The translations under genes were made by a program, and so were the position numbers. DNA of 42,058 bases, taken from assembly GCA_016190665.1 (NCBI GenBank), contig JACPQD010000078.1, forward strand, positions 1 through 42,058. The letters run 5' to 3'. This DNA is from Chloroflexota bacterium. Its GTDB lineage: Bacteria > Chloroflexota > Dehalococcoidia > JACPQD01. The notes beneath the pieces were generated by a model, which worked only from the letters and a program-made list of their open reading frames with translations, searched no databases and was not told the origin of the DNA. Positions 25,557 to 33,331 of this stretch are shown here, one piece after another (the first letter of the stretch is position 1; each line of letters opens with the position of its first letter).

Positions 25557-26606
25557 ATGGCGAAAAACATCGCTGTCCTGGGCACAGGCGCCATTGGTTC
25601 CAGTATAGCGGCGGACCTCACTAAAGCCGGATACGATGTGGTACTCATCGACCAGTGGCCAGCCCACGTGGAGGCCATGAAGGCCAACGGGCTGCGCGTC
25701 ACCATGCCGGAAGAGGAGTTCGTAGCGCCGGTACGGGCTTTTCATCTCTGCGAGATGAAGGACCTCCACGGCGCGCCGCCGCGCCAGTTCGATATCGTCT
25801 TTCTCGCATGCAAGTCCTACGACACCACCTGGCTCGTAGAGTTCATCAAACCCTTTCTGAAGTCGGATGGTGTGCTTGTCTCCACACAGAATAGTCTCAA
25901 CGACGAGTGGATTGCCCCGATAATTGGCCGCGAGCGAGACGTTGCGTGCGCCATGGAGCTATCTGCAGAGGTGTTCGAACCCGGGCGGGTGAAGCGCAAC
26001 ACCGACCGTCTCACCACGAAGTTTGTGCTGGGTGAGCTCGATGGTAGTGTGACATCGCGTCTGCAGGAAGTAGCAGACGTCCTCAGCGCCGTGGGCCAGA
26101 CGCACCTCAGCACCAACATTTGGGGAGCCAAGTGGACCAAGCTAGTATTAAACACCATGGTCGCAACCCGCGCAGCTTTCGATGTGTCGCAACAGGACAT
26201 GATAGAGAACCCCGAAGTTCTGGACATAGTCACTAAGCTGGGTAGAGAGACAGCACAAGTGGGGTACGCCCTCGGGCATATTCTTGAACCTATCCTTGGT
26301 TTGACCGCGGACGACCTCCTGGGTTTGACAGATGAGTTCTTTAAGAAGTTCATCCTGTTGGTCTTCAGCCATACAGGCAGAAATTCCACCATGATCCAGC
26401 AAGATATCGCAAAGGGGCGCCGCATCGAAACAGATTACATCAACGGGCTGGTGGTCAGGAGAGGGCGAGAAGGCGGGGTTCCGACGCCCGCGAATCAAGC
26501 AATTACCGTTGTGTTGCAGCAGATAGAGGAGGGAGCTCTGTGTCCCGGCTTATCCAACGTGCAATTAGTTGAACAGTGCATGTCCAGAATCACAGCAACG
26601 GCATAA
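25557..26606 (+). CDS. Ketopantoate-reductase-like (ApbA/PanE fold) NAD(P)-dependent reductase, copy 1
   Basis: A 349-residue oxidoreductase with an N-terminal Rossmann domain (V-L-G-T-G-A-I-G-S-S, residues 7-16) and a helical C-terminal catalytic domain containing G-A-K-W-T-K, whose Lys matches the conserved Lys of ketopantoate reductases. The family reduces 2-oxo acids to 2-hydroxy acids. Placement in a catabolic cassette makes true pantothenate synthesis unlikely. ATG 25557 follows GGGAGG (25547-25552); the longer frame from 25509 overlaps SBP5 and is rejected. Its first 130 or so residues are nearly identical to KPR2 at 32215, while the later part diverges. A glycyl-radical-enzyme relic lies downstream where KPR2 has an intact enzyme. 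Confidence 0.88.
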   Translation: MAKNIAVLGTGAIGSSIAADLTKAGYDVVLIDQWPAHVEAMKANGLRVTMPEEEFVAPVRAFHLCEMKDLHGAPPRQFDIVFLACKSYDTTWLVEFIKPFLKSDGVLVSTQNSLNDEWIAPIIGRERDVACAMELSAEVFEPGRVKRNTDRLTTKFVLGELDGSVTSRLQEVADVLSAVGQTHLSTNIWGAKWTKLVLNTMVATRAAFDVSQQDMIENPEVLDIVTKLGRETAQVGYALGHILEPILGLTADDLLGLTDEFFKKFILLVFSHTGRNSTMIQQDIAKGRRIETDYINGLVVRRGREGGVPTPANQAITVVLQQIEEGALCPGLSNVQLVEQCMSRITATA

Positions 26607-26920
26607 GTTGATGCTCGGTCCAAATCCAAAGTCTGGGCACCGTTGTAGAAACTGGCTCGAGTCGAAGCAGGGAATCTACATTTGGATAGGCAAAACAAAG
26701 CTAAATCATCATGAGAGCTGAGCCGAGCCAAGCCGTTCGACCGGCGGGTGTGTAGCATGTATCCCACCTGGCGCGACGGACACTATGGTGGGCGTGGCTG
26801 GCTACGCGGCCCACTTCGTAACCCTAACGCGGGAGGCGACGAGATTGTGGATCGGACCGAGAAGTGTTTACAACATCGAAGCGTTTCAGTTGGCTGAGCC
26901 CAATCAGAAGGAGGTCACGC
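26607..26920. other. Gap between KPR1 and SBP6, holding a gene relic
   Basis: The first 170 or so bases show nothing I recognise. The second half contains the glycyl-radical-enzyme remnant (26785-26870), and the gap ends in the AAGGAGG site of SBP6. Confidence 0.7.
26785..26870 (+). pseudogene. 3' remnant of a glycyl-radical enzyme gene
   Basis: The bases encode V-A-G-Y-A-A-H-F-V-T-L-T-R-E, matching the radical-glycine segment of the intact enzyme at 33332 (V-A-G-Y-S-A-Y-F-V-N-L-T-P-E). After a small deletion that changes frame, they encode D-E-I-V-D-R-T-E-K-C-L (intact: D-E-I-I-N-R-T-E-Q-C-L). It sits after KPR1 as the intact gene sits after KPR2, so a duplicated enzyme gene has been almost fully deleted. 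Confidence 0.85.
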
Positions 26921-28606
26921 ATGCGTACGAGAAAGCAACTCATGATGGCAAGTTGCCTGGTAGTTCTGGAGCTGCTTCTGGCAAGCTGCGCGCCACCTGT
27001 GGCGCCCACGCCCACGGCTAGGCCGCCAGCGCCGGCGGCAAAACCTGCGGGTTCGTCACCCGCTGAGCCGGGGGCTCTCACACCAAGCCCCAAGCCTGCC
27101 GCCGAACAGGCCAGGTACGGAGGCACGTTAGTGGCGGCGAACAAGATCGCCCCCAACCACTTTGACATGCATCAAGAGACCAGCATCGGTATGCAATTGC
27201 CCCTCTCGCCAGCCTACAACTTGCTTGTCCAGAACGACCCCCTGGACGAGACCAAGATCATAGGCGACCTGGCCAAGAACTGGGACATCTCCCCGGATGG
27301 TCTCGTTTACACCTTCCGCCTCAATGAGGGTGTTAAATTCCACGACGATAACCCCCTGCGTGCAGAGGACGTGAAGTTCAACCTGGACAGGATCGTCTTT
27401 CCGCCTCAGCGCATGCTCTCACCACGTAAGGAGGTCTTCGGCGCTGTGGACAAGATAGAGGCGGTGGACCCTCTGACGCTGAAGATCACCCTCAAGAATC
27501 CCCAGCCCTCCTTCCTGCAACTCGTAGCCATGCCTTTCAACTACGTTTACTCACCGGCAGTGGTCAGGAATAAGGGCGACATGAAGCGGGACGTGGTGGG
27601 CAGCGGACCTTTCAAGTTCTTCGAGTACGTGGACAGGATTTCGTTTCGAGTCAAGAAAAACGCGGACTACTTTGTCAAGGGCCGCCCCTATCTGGATGGT
27701 ATAACCTTCTACGTCATCTTAGATGAGATGGTGAGAATCGCCGCCTTGCGTACGAAGCAGGTCCATGTATTACCGCTCTCGAGCGAAATCACGCCAGCTC
27801 AAGCCACAGAATTGAAGCGAAGCGACCCGAGTCTCATAATGCATGAGAGAGTTAACCCCGGCCTAACATCGCTGGTACCCAACGCACAGGTCAAGCCTTG
27901 GGGAGATGTGCGGGTGCGGCAAGCTGTCAATCTGGCGATAGACCGGGAGGCGGCAGGCAAGGTGATACGGGGGGGATACTTGCCCGGTTATGGCTATACC
28001 ATGCCGACTGGGCAGTGGGTGCTTCCAGAGAAAGAATTGATGGCCATGCCCGGCTTCAGGAAGCCTAAGGACCAGGACCTTGTCGAGTCGAAAAGGCTCC
28101 TCACTGAAGCTGGCTACCCTGAAGGTTTCAAGTTCACGCTGCTATCCGCTACTCAAATCATTCACAAGGAGACTGGCCAGGTATTGAAAGACCAGCTAGG
28201 GAAGATCGGCATTGTGGTGGACATCAGGGTCGAGGATACGACCGTAGCCAAACAGATAGAGTTCGAGGGCAGATTTGAGGCGCTGAGCAAAGGTGATGCT
28301 AGCGCCGTAGACGATCCGGACATTCTTCTGGGAGAATACTTTCTGACGGGAAGTCCAAAGAACTGGGGGAGGTGGAGTAACCCCAAGTTCGACGAGCTTT
28401 ACAGGGAACAAAGCAAGACTCTGGACACACGAAAACGTCTCGAGCTGGTTTGGGACATGCAGCGCCTGCTCCATCGCGAATCCCCCCGGGCCATTGTTGT
28501 GTGGTCAAGACGCTACGGCGTTTTCTGGCCCCAAGTCAAGGATTGGCTCCCCGGCAAGTCGCTGTATTCAAACCACAGGTTCCAGGACGTGTGGCTGACA
28601 AAGTAA
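26921..28606 (+). CDS. ABC transporter substrate-binding lipoprotein, family 5 (SBP6)
   Basis: A 561-residue SBP_bac_5 lipoprotein. The signal peptide ends LLLASC (Cys 23), a Pro/Ala linker follows, the mature domain begins A-R-Y-G-G near residue 64, and it ends D-V-W-L-T-K. ATG 26921 is chosen because AAGGAGG (26908-26914) precedes it; the frame from 26864 would place 19 residues ahead of the signal peptide. It starts about 50 bases after the glycyl-radical relic and heads the SDR/DUF6282 pair. The ligand is unknown. Confidence 0.93.
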   Translation: MRTRKQLMMASCLVVLELLLASCAPPVAPTPTARPPAPAAKPAGSSPAEPGALTPSPKPAAEQARYGGTLVAANKIAPNHFDMHQETSIGMQLPLSPAYNLLVQNDPLDETKIIGDLAKNWDISPDGLVYTFRLNEGVKFHDDNPLRAEDVKFNLDRIVFPPQRMLSPRKEVFGAVDKIEAVDPLTLKITLKNPQPSFLQLVAMPFNYVYSPAVVRNKGDMKRDVVGSGPFKFFEYVDRISFRVKKNADYFVKGRPYLDGITFYVILDEMVRIAALRTKQVHVLPLSSEITPAQATELKRSDPSLIMHERVNPGLTSLVPNAQVKPWGDVRVRQAVNLAIDREAAGKVIRGGYLPGYGYTMPTGQWVLPEKELMAMPGFRKPKDQDLVESKRLLTEAGYPEGFKFTLLSATQIIHKETGQVLKDQLGKIGIVVDIRVEDTTVAKQIEFEGRFEALSKGDASAVDDPDILLGEYFLTGSPKNWGRWSNPKFDELYREQSKTLDTRKRLELVWDMQRLLHRESPRAIVVWSRRYGVFWPQVKDWLPGKSLYSNHRFQDVWLTK

Positions 28607-28667
28607 GGGAAGAAGTATCCCGTCTTAAGGGACTCTGATCAGCGGATTGTGCCGCCGGAGGTGGAAC

Positions 28668-29513
28668 ATGGTCGCCAAAGAGAAGAACGCTATCGTTACG
28701 GGCTCCGGGGGAATGAGGGGCATCGGGCGAGGCATTGCCCTTCGATTCGCTCGAGATGGATACGACGTGGTGCTTGTCGATGTGAAGCGTGCTCTGGAGC
28801 AGTTGCCACCCGGTGAAATCGAGGCGAAGTGGCGCAGCATCGAGAGTGTAGCCTCCGAGGTAATGGCCCTTGGTCAGCGGGCTTTGCCCATATACGCTGA
28901 TATTTCAGACAGCGCTCAGGTAGACAACATGGTAGCTGCCGCTGTAGCTGAGCTTGGCGGCATAAACGTGTTGGTGAATAATGCTCGGGCCGTGATGGGG
29001 CGGGACGCACCGGTGGTGGATATGGACGAGAGCCAATGGGACCGGACTATGGCGGTAAACGCCAAAGGGACTTTCTTGTGCTCTAGAGCCGTGGCCCGGC
29101 ACTTCATTGAGAAAGGGACAAGGGGGAAGATAATCAATATCGGTTCCGGCGCCGCTAATGTTGGTCAGCCCCGAAAAGCGGCATATTCGGCGTCCAAGTT
29201 CGCCATAGTTGGCTTTACTCAGTCGCTTGCCCTCGAATTGGCCTCCTACGGCATAAGCGTCAACTGCGTTTGCCCCGGATTGACCGATACGGGCCGTTTC
29301 AGCTTTGCGGATAAGCTGGCTGCGGAGAGCAGAGGCATGGCCTTGCAAGAGTACGGAAGAAGAAGGCTTGCTGAGGGCGGGCAGCAAATTCCGCTGGGGA
29401 GAGTTGCTACTCCGCAGGATATTGCGAATATGGTGGCTTTTCTTGCCTCTCCCCAGGGTAGCCACATTACCGGGCAAACCATCAATGTTAACGGCGGGCA
29501 ATTCCTCCGTTAA
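28668..29513 (+). CDS. Short-chain dehydrogenase/reductase (SDR)
   Basis: A 281-residue classical SDR, an NAD(P)-dependent alcohol/ketone oxidoreductase. The cofactor motif T-G-S-G-G-M-R-G-I-G is at 11-20, N-N-A-R at 104-107, and the catalytic Ser160, Tyr173 and Lys177 are present (Y-S-A-S-K). The C-terminal G-Q-T-I-N-V-N-G-G-Q is typical of the FabG-like group. GGAGGTGG (28654-28661) sits 6 bases before ATG 28668, so the longer frame at 28647 is unlikely. It is 61 bases after SBP6 and 77 before the DUF6282 gene, probably one operon. It would oxidise a hydroxy intermediate of the imported compound (inference). Confidence 0.93.
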   Translation: MVAKEKNAIVTGSGGMRGIGRGIALRFARDGYDVVLVDVKRALEQLPPGEIEAKWRSIESVASEVMALGQRALPIYADISDSAQVDNMVAAAVAELGGINVLVNNARAVMGRDAPVVDMDESQWDRTMAVNAKGTFLCSRAVARHFIEKGTRGKIINIGSGAANVGQPRKAAYSASKFAIVGFTQSLALELASYGISVNCVCPGLTDTGRFSFADKLAAESRGMALQEYGRRRLAEGGQQIPLGRVATPQDIANMVAFLASPQGSHITGQTINVNGGQFLR

Positions 29514-29590
29514 TTGCAGGCATGGGTATCAGGATGCGCTCTGTCCGATGTATCGAATCTGGTGGGCCTTCCCTTCGAGGGGATTAGCGA

Positions 29591-30442
29591 ATGGATAACG
29601 AGACCATCGAAAGACTGCTCGTCGGTTCAATTGATATGCACGTACATTTCGCGCCGGGCACGGATAGGCCGCGGTGCGTCGACGCGGTCCAGGCAGCAAC
29701 CGAGGCTCGGGATATGGGTATGAGAGGGATCGTACTCAAGAGCCACGACTACACTACGGCGCCTCTCGCCTACAACCTGCGCCGCCTGATTAAGGGAATC
29801 GAGATCTTCGGCGCTCTGTCTCTTGATGACCCCGTCGGAGGCTTGAACGTTGCCGCTGTCGAGGCATCGGCGAAGATGGGCGCCAAGATCGTGTGGCTCC
29901 CAACACTATCGTCGGCGAACGACCGTCGCATGAAGGGCCTGAGTGGCGGGCTTACCGTCCTTGACCAAAGGGGCAAGCTTGTCCCGGAGATGCGAGAAAT
30001 CCTCCAGATGATTAAGGCTTACGACATGGTGCTGGCCACCGGTCACTTGTCGGCGGAGGAGGTCTTCGCCGTGGTGGCCGAAGCCCGGGCTTTGAAATTG
30101 CCGAAGATCGTCGTCACACATCCGGAAGTCAGGCATTTGGGGTGTGTCCTCAATTCCCAACAAATGCGTGAGCTGGCGGACATGGGCGCCTACATTGAGC
30201 ATTGCTTTTGTGGGACAATGCCTGGCTCACATCGCTTGGACCCGATGGATATTATCGAGCAGATCGGGAAGGTGGGACCGGATCGGACCGTGCTGAGCAC
30301 AGACTTGGGTCAGCCTCAAAACCCGAAGCCTGCCGAAGGCATGCGAGTAATGATCGGTACCTACCTGAAATGCGGCCTTGTCGAGACAGAACTTGACATC
30401 ATGATAAAGAAGAACCCGGCGAAGCTTCTTGGGCTAGAGTAA
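29591..30442 (+). CDS. DUF6282-type amidohydrolase-like protein
   Basis: A 283-residue protein with an amidohydrolase-type TIM-barrel pattern: His17 and His19 (M-H-V-H-F), Lys50-Ser-His52, His152 (T-G-H), His177 (T-H-P-E) and Asp238 (S-T-D-L-G-Q). I recognise it as the DUF6282 group, predicted metal-dependent hydrolases without an assigned substrate. GAGGGG upstream supports ATG 29591. It forms an operon with SBP6 and the SDR and ends 52 bases before SBP7. A lactone, cyclic amide or ester could be the substrate. Confidence 0.83.
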   Translation: MDNETIERLLVGSIDMHVHFAPGTDRPRCVDAVQAATEARDMGMRGIVLKSHDYTTAPLAYNLRRLIKGIEIFGALSLDDPVGGLNVAAVEASAKMGAKIVWLPTLSSANDRRMKGLSGGLTVLDQRGKLVPEMREILQMIKAYDMVLATGHLSAEEVFAVVAEARALKLPKIVVTHPEVRHLGCVLNSQQMRELADMGAYIEHCFCGTMPGSHRLDPMDIIEQIGKVGPDRTVLSTDLGQPQNPKPAEGMRVMIGTYLKCGLVETELDIMIKKNPAKLLGLE

Positions 30443-30494
30443 GATCCAAATCGATTGACCGCGATGCCCCTTGTGATCTCTTTGGAGGAAACAC

Positions 30495-32174
30495 ATGGAC
30501 AGAACAAAACTCTTCCTGTTAGCGGATGCCTTGCTGGCCTCGGCAGTGGTTTTGGCAAGCTGCGCCCCAGGGCCTGCCCCCACACTATCATCCCCGCCAT
30601 CGGCTCCCACGGTCAAAGCCGCTGGTGCAGCCCCGAAAGCGCCAGCCCCGTCGCCAAAGCCAGGCGCGGAGCAGCCAAGGTATGGAGGCATCCTCACCAT
30701 CTCCCTCAGCGACGATCCCCCCACTTTGGATCCTCAGCAAGAGACTACCCTGGCGACCCATGTGCCGGTAGCGCCTTCTTACAGCGGATTGCTTCAGTAT
30801 GACCCACTCAGCAATGACAAGATAATCGGGGATCTCGCTGACACCTGGGAAATCAGTAAGGACGGCTTGGCGTACACCTTTCATCTTCGCAAGGACGTGA
30901 AATTCCACGACGGGTCTACTCTGAGAGCTGAGGACGTGAAATTCAGTCTGGAGCGTGCCTACGATGCTCCGAGAGGCGTCCTGATGCCCAGGAAAGACAT
31001 CTATGATCAAGTTCTCAAGATAGAAGCTCCGGACGATCTCACCGTCAAGATCACGATGAAAGCCGCTCAATATGTGTTTCTCTCTCAGCTTGCACGTGGC
31101 GAGAATGTGATTCACTCGAAGGGCTTTACTGAGGCCAAGGGGCATATGAAGGCTGACGTAATGGGGACAGGGCCATTTCGACTGAAAGGGTTCAGTGCAG
31201 GCAGCCAGCTGGAGGTGGTCAAGTTTCCCAATTATTTCGTTAAGGGGCGTCCCTATCTCGATGGAATTACGTTCTTTATCATCCCAGATGCAGCCACTCG
31301 ATTTGCCGCCTTCCGTACCGGGCGAATCTGGCTAACGTCGCCCACGGGCGCTGTCCTCACTCCCTCAGAGGGCGCAGCGGTTGAATCCCAGATGAAGGGA
31401 AGAGCAGTGGCGAAGAGATTTATCAGCCTTGCCTGGCACGAACTCTTGTTCAACTTTACTAGAGGGCCGACAGCCGATGTGCGCGTTCGCCAGGCGATAA
31501 GCCTGGCTATCGACCGGCAGAAGGCAGTGGAAGTGTCCCTGGAAGGCAGCGGCAGGGTCGGCGGTGTGATGCTGCCCGGTTCAGAATGGGCCATTCCCCA
31601 GGAAGAGTTGCTCAAGATGCCTGGCTACAGGCAGCCCAAGGATGGGGACATAGCCGAGTCAAAGAGGCTGTTGGCTGAGGCGGGTTACCCCACGGGATTC
31701 GAGACCGCCTGGCCCGTCAGACGGGGGAGGGAATTTGAGAACACCGCAGTCTTCTTGAAGGATCAGCTCGCCAAGATCGGCATCGTTGCGAAGTTACAGA
31801 TTCTGGATTACTCCATATGGCTTGATACAAGAAGACAAGGCGCCTGGGATATGCTTCCAGGCTCTGCGGCGTTGAGAATCGCCGACCCCGACGAGGCAAC
31901 TGTGAGGTCCGCAACGGGGAACGCCTTCAACTTCGGCAAGTTCAGCGATCAGAAAGTGGACGAGTTGAATCGAAAACAGGCCTCGACCATGGACGCGGCT
32001 GGGCGGCAGGGGATTTCATTTGAGTTGCAGAGGCGCATCCTGGAGACCTCGCCCAAGGCCGTAGTCGCGTGGATCGACCGCTGGGTCGGCTATTGGCTGA
32101 CGGTGAAGAATTTCCAGCCGGGCATCGGCCAGTTCAATAACAACAAGCATGCCAACGTATGGCTCGCAGAATAG
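30495..32174 (+). CDS. ABC transporter substrate-binding lipoprotein, family 5 (SBP7)
   Basis: A 559-residue SBP_bac_5 lipoprotein. The signal peptide ends VVLASC (Cys 23), followed by a Pro/Ser/Ala linker, R-Y-G-G near residue 62 and a C-terminus of N-V-W-L-A-E. A TTGGAGGA ribosome site precedes ATG 30495. It heads the KPR2/glycyl-radical-enzyme cassette, with KPR2 starting 41 bases after its stop. It belongs to a different subgroup from SBP5 although both are paired with near-identical KPR enzymes, so receptor and enzyme have been reshuffled. Confidence 0.93.
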   Translation: MDRTKLFLLADALLASAVVLASCAPGPAPTLSSPPSAPTVKAAGAAPKAPAPSPKPGAEQPRYGGILTISLSDDPPTLDPQQETTLATHVPVAPSYSGLLQYDPLSNDKIIGDLADTWEISKDGLAYTFHLRKDVKFHDGSTLRAEDVKFSLERAYDAPRGVLMPRKDIYDQVLKIEAPDDLTVKITMKAAQYVFLSQLARGENVIHSKGFTEAKGHMKADVMGTGPFRLKGFSAGSQLEVVKFPNYFVKGRPYLDGITFFIIPDAATRFAAFRTGRIWLTSPTGAVLTPSEGAAVESQMKGRAVAKRFISLAWHELLFNFTRGPTADVRVRQAISLAIDRQKAVEVSLEGSGRVGGVMLPGSEWAIPQEELLKMPGYRQPKDGDIAESKRLLAEAGYPTGFETAWPVRRGREFENTAVFLKDQLAKIGIVAKLQILDYSIWLDTRRQGAWDMLPGSAALRIADPDEATVRSATGNAFNFGKFSDQKVDELNRKQASTMDAAGRQGISFELQRRILETSPKAVVAWIDRWVGYWLTVKNFQPGIGQFNNNKHANVWLAE

Positions 32175-32214
32175 ACGGGCAGGACGAAATGCGCACTACG
32201 GTCGAGGAGGGAAT

Positions 32215-33291
32215 ATGGCGAGAAACATAGCTGTCCTGGGCACGGGCGCCATCGGGTCCAGCATAGCTGCGGACCTTACTAGAGCGGGGTACGATGTAAT
32301 ACTTATCGACCAGTGGCCAGCCCATGTGGAGGCCATGAAGGCCAACGGCCTACGCGTAACCATGCCCGAAGAGGAGTTTGTTGCGCCCGTGCGCGCTTTT
32401 CATCTCTGCGAGATGAAGGACCTTCACCGCGCGCCGCCACGACAGCTCGATCTCGTCTTTCTCGCGTGCAAGTCCTACGACACGACCTGGCTCGTGGAGT
32501 TCATCAAGCCTTTTCTGAAGCCGGATGGAGTGCTTGTCTCGACACAGAATAGTATCAACGATGAGTGGATTATTCCCATAATTGGACGTGGGCGCGATAT
32601 GCCGTGCGTTGTGGAGGTGTCCGCCGAGGTCTTCGAGCCGGGGCTGGTCAGGCGCAACAGCGACCGCGCCGCCTCAAATTTCTGGCTGGGCGAACACGAC
32701 GGCAGGATAACTTCGCGTCTGCAGGAAGTAGCGCAGATCCTCAGCTCAGTAGGCCAGACGCATCTCAGCACCAACATCTGGGGGGCTAAATGGACCAAGC
32801 TGATGTTCAATAGCATGCGGGCGACGCCTCGGGCAGTCCTCGGCGCTTTGCGTCAGGACATGAGACACAACCCTGAACTTCTGGACCTAGAGACGAAGAT
32901 AGGGAGGGAGGCCGCGCAGGTGGGCACTGCCCTGGGGCACGCTTTGGAGCCTATCCTTGGATTGACCCCGGAGGACTTCCGTGGTCTAACAGACGAGTTG
33001 TTCAGGAAGGTCTTGCTGTCAGCCGTCGGTGGCAGTGACCGGTCAGTCCTGGGGCATGGCGATGGAGCGACCAGCATGATCCAGCAGGACATCCTCAAGG
33101 GCCGCCTCACCGAGACAGACTACCTCAACGGGCTGATAGCCAGGAAAGGGCGAGAAGCGGGGTTACCGACGCCGGCGAACGAGGCTGTGGCTGCTGTGAT
33201 GCGGCAAATAGCGGAAGGGGAATTGCAGCCGAGCCTGTCCAATCTGCGAATACTGCAGGAGTACATGTCTGGAAAGAAAGCGATGGCGTAG
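32215..33291 (+). CDS. Ketopantoate-reductase-like (ApbA/PanE fold) reductase, copy 2
   Basis: A 358-residue paralogue of KPR1 with the same Rossmann motif (V-L-G-T-G-A-I-G-S-S) and catalytic-domain G-A-K-W-T-K. The N-terminal third is nearly identical to KPR1 at residue and base level. The C-terminal domain differs and contains a roughly eight-residue insertion near residue 290 (G-G-S-D-R-S-V-L-G-H region). GAGGAGGGA precedes ATG 32215; the longer frame from 32149 runs inside SBP7. The glycyl-radical enzyme begins 41 bases later, indicating co-transcription. It likely reduces or oxidises a 2-oxo/2-hydroxy acid upstream or downstream of the radical step (inference). Confidence 0.88.
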   Translation: MARNIAVLGTGAIGSSIAADLTRAGYDVILIDQWPAHVEAMKANGLRVTMPEEEFVAPVRAFHLCEMKDLHRAPPRQLDLVFLACKSYDTTWLVEFIKPFLKPDGVLVSTQNSINDEWIIPIIGRGRDMPCVVEVSAEVFEPGLVRRNSDRAASNFWLGEHDGRITSRLQEVAQILSSVGQTHLSTNIWGAKWTKLMFNSMRATPRAVLGALRQDMRHNPELLDLETKIGREAAQVGTALGHALEPILGLTPEDFRGLTDELFRKVLLSAVGGSDRSVLGHGDGATSMIQQDILKGRLTETDYLNGLIARKGREAGLPTPANEAVAAVMRQIAEGELQPSLSNLRILQEYMSGKKAMA

Positions 33292-33331
33292 CCCTAACAC
33301 CAGAGAGGCCGCCTGCCGAGGGAGGCAACAG

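Noticed and set aside
26785..27021. A 78-residue ORF as a gene.
   Set aside because: It is a frame through the glycyl-radical relic running into the signal-peptide region of SBP6 in the wrong frame.
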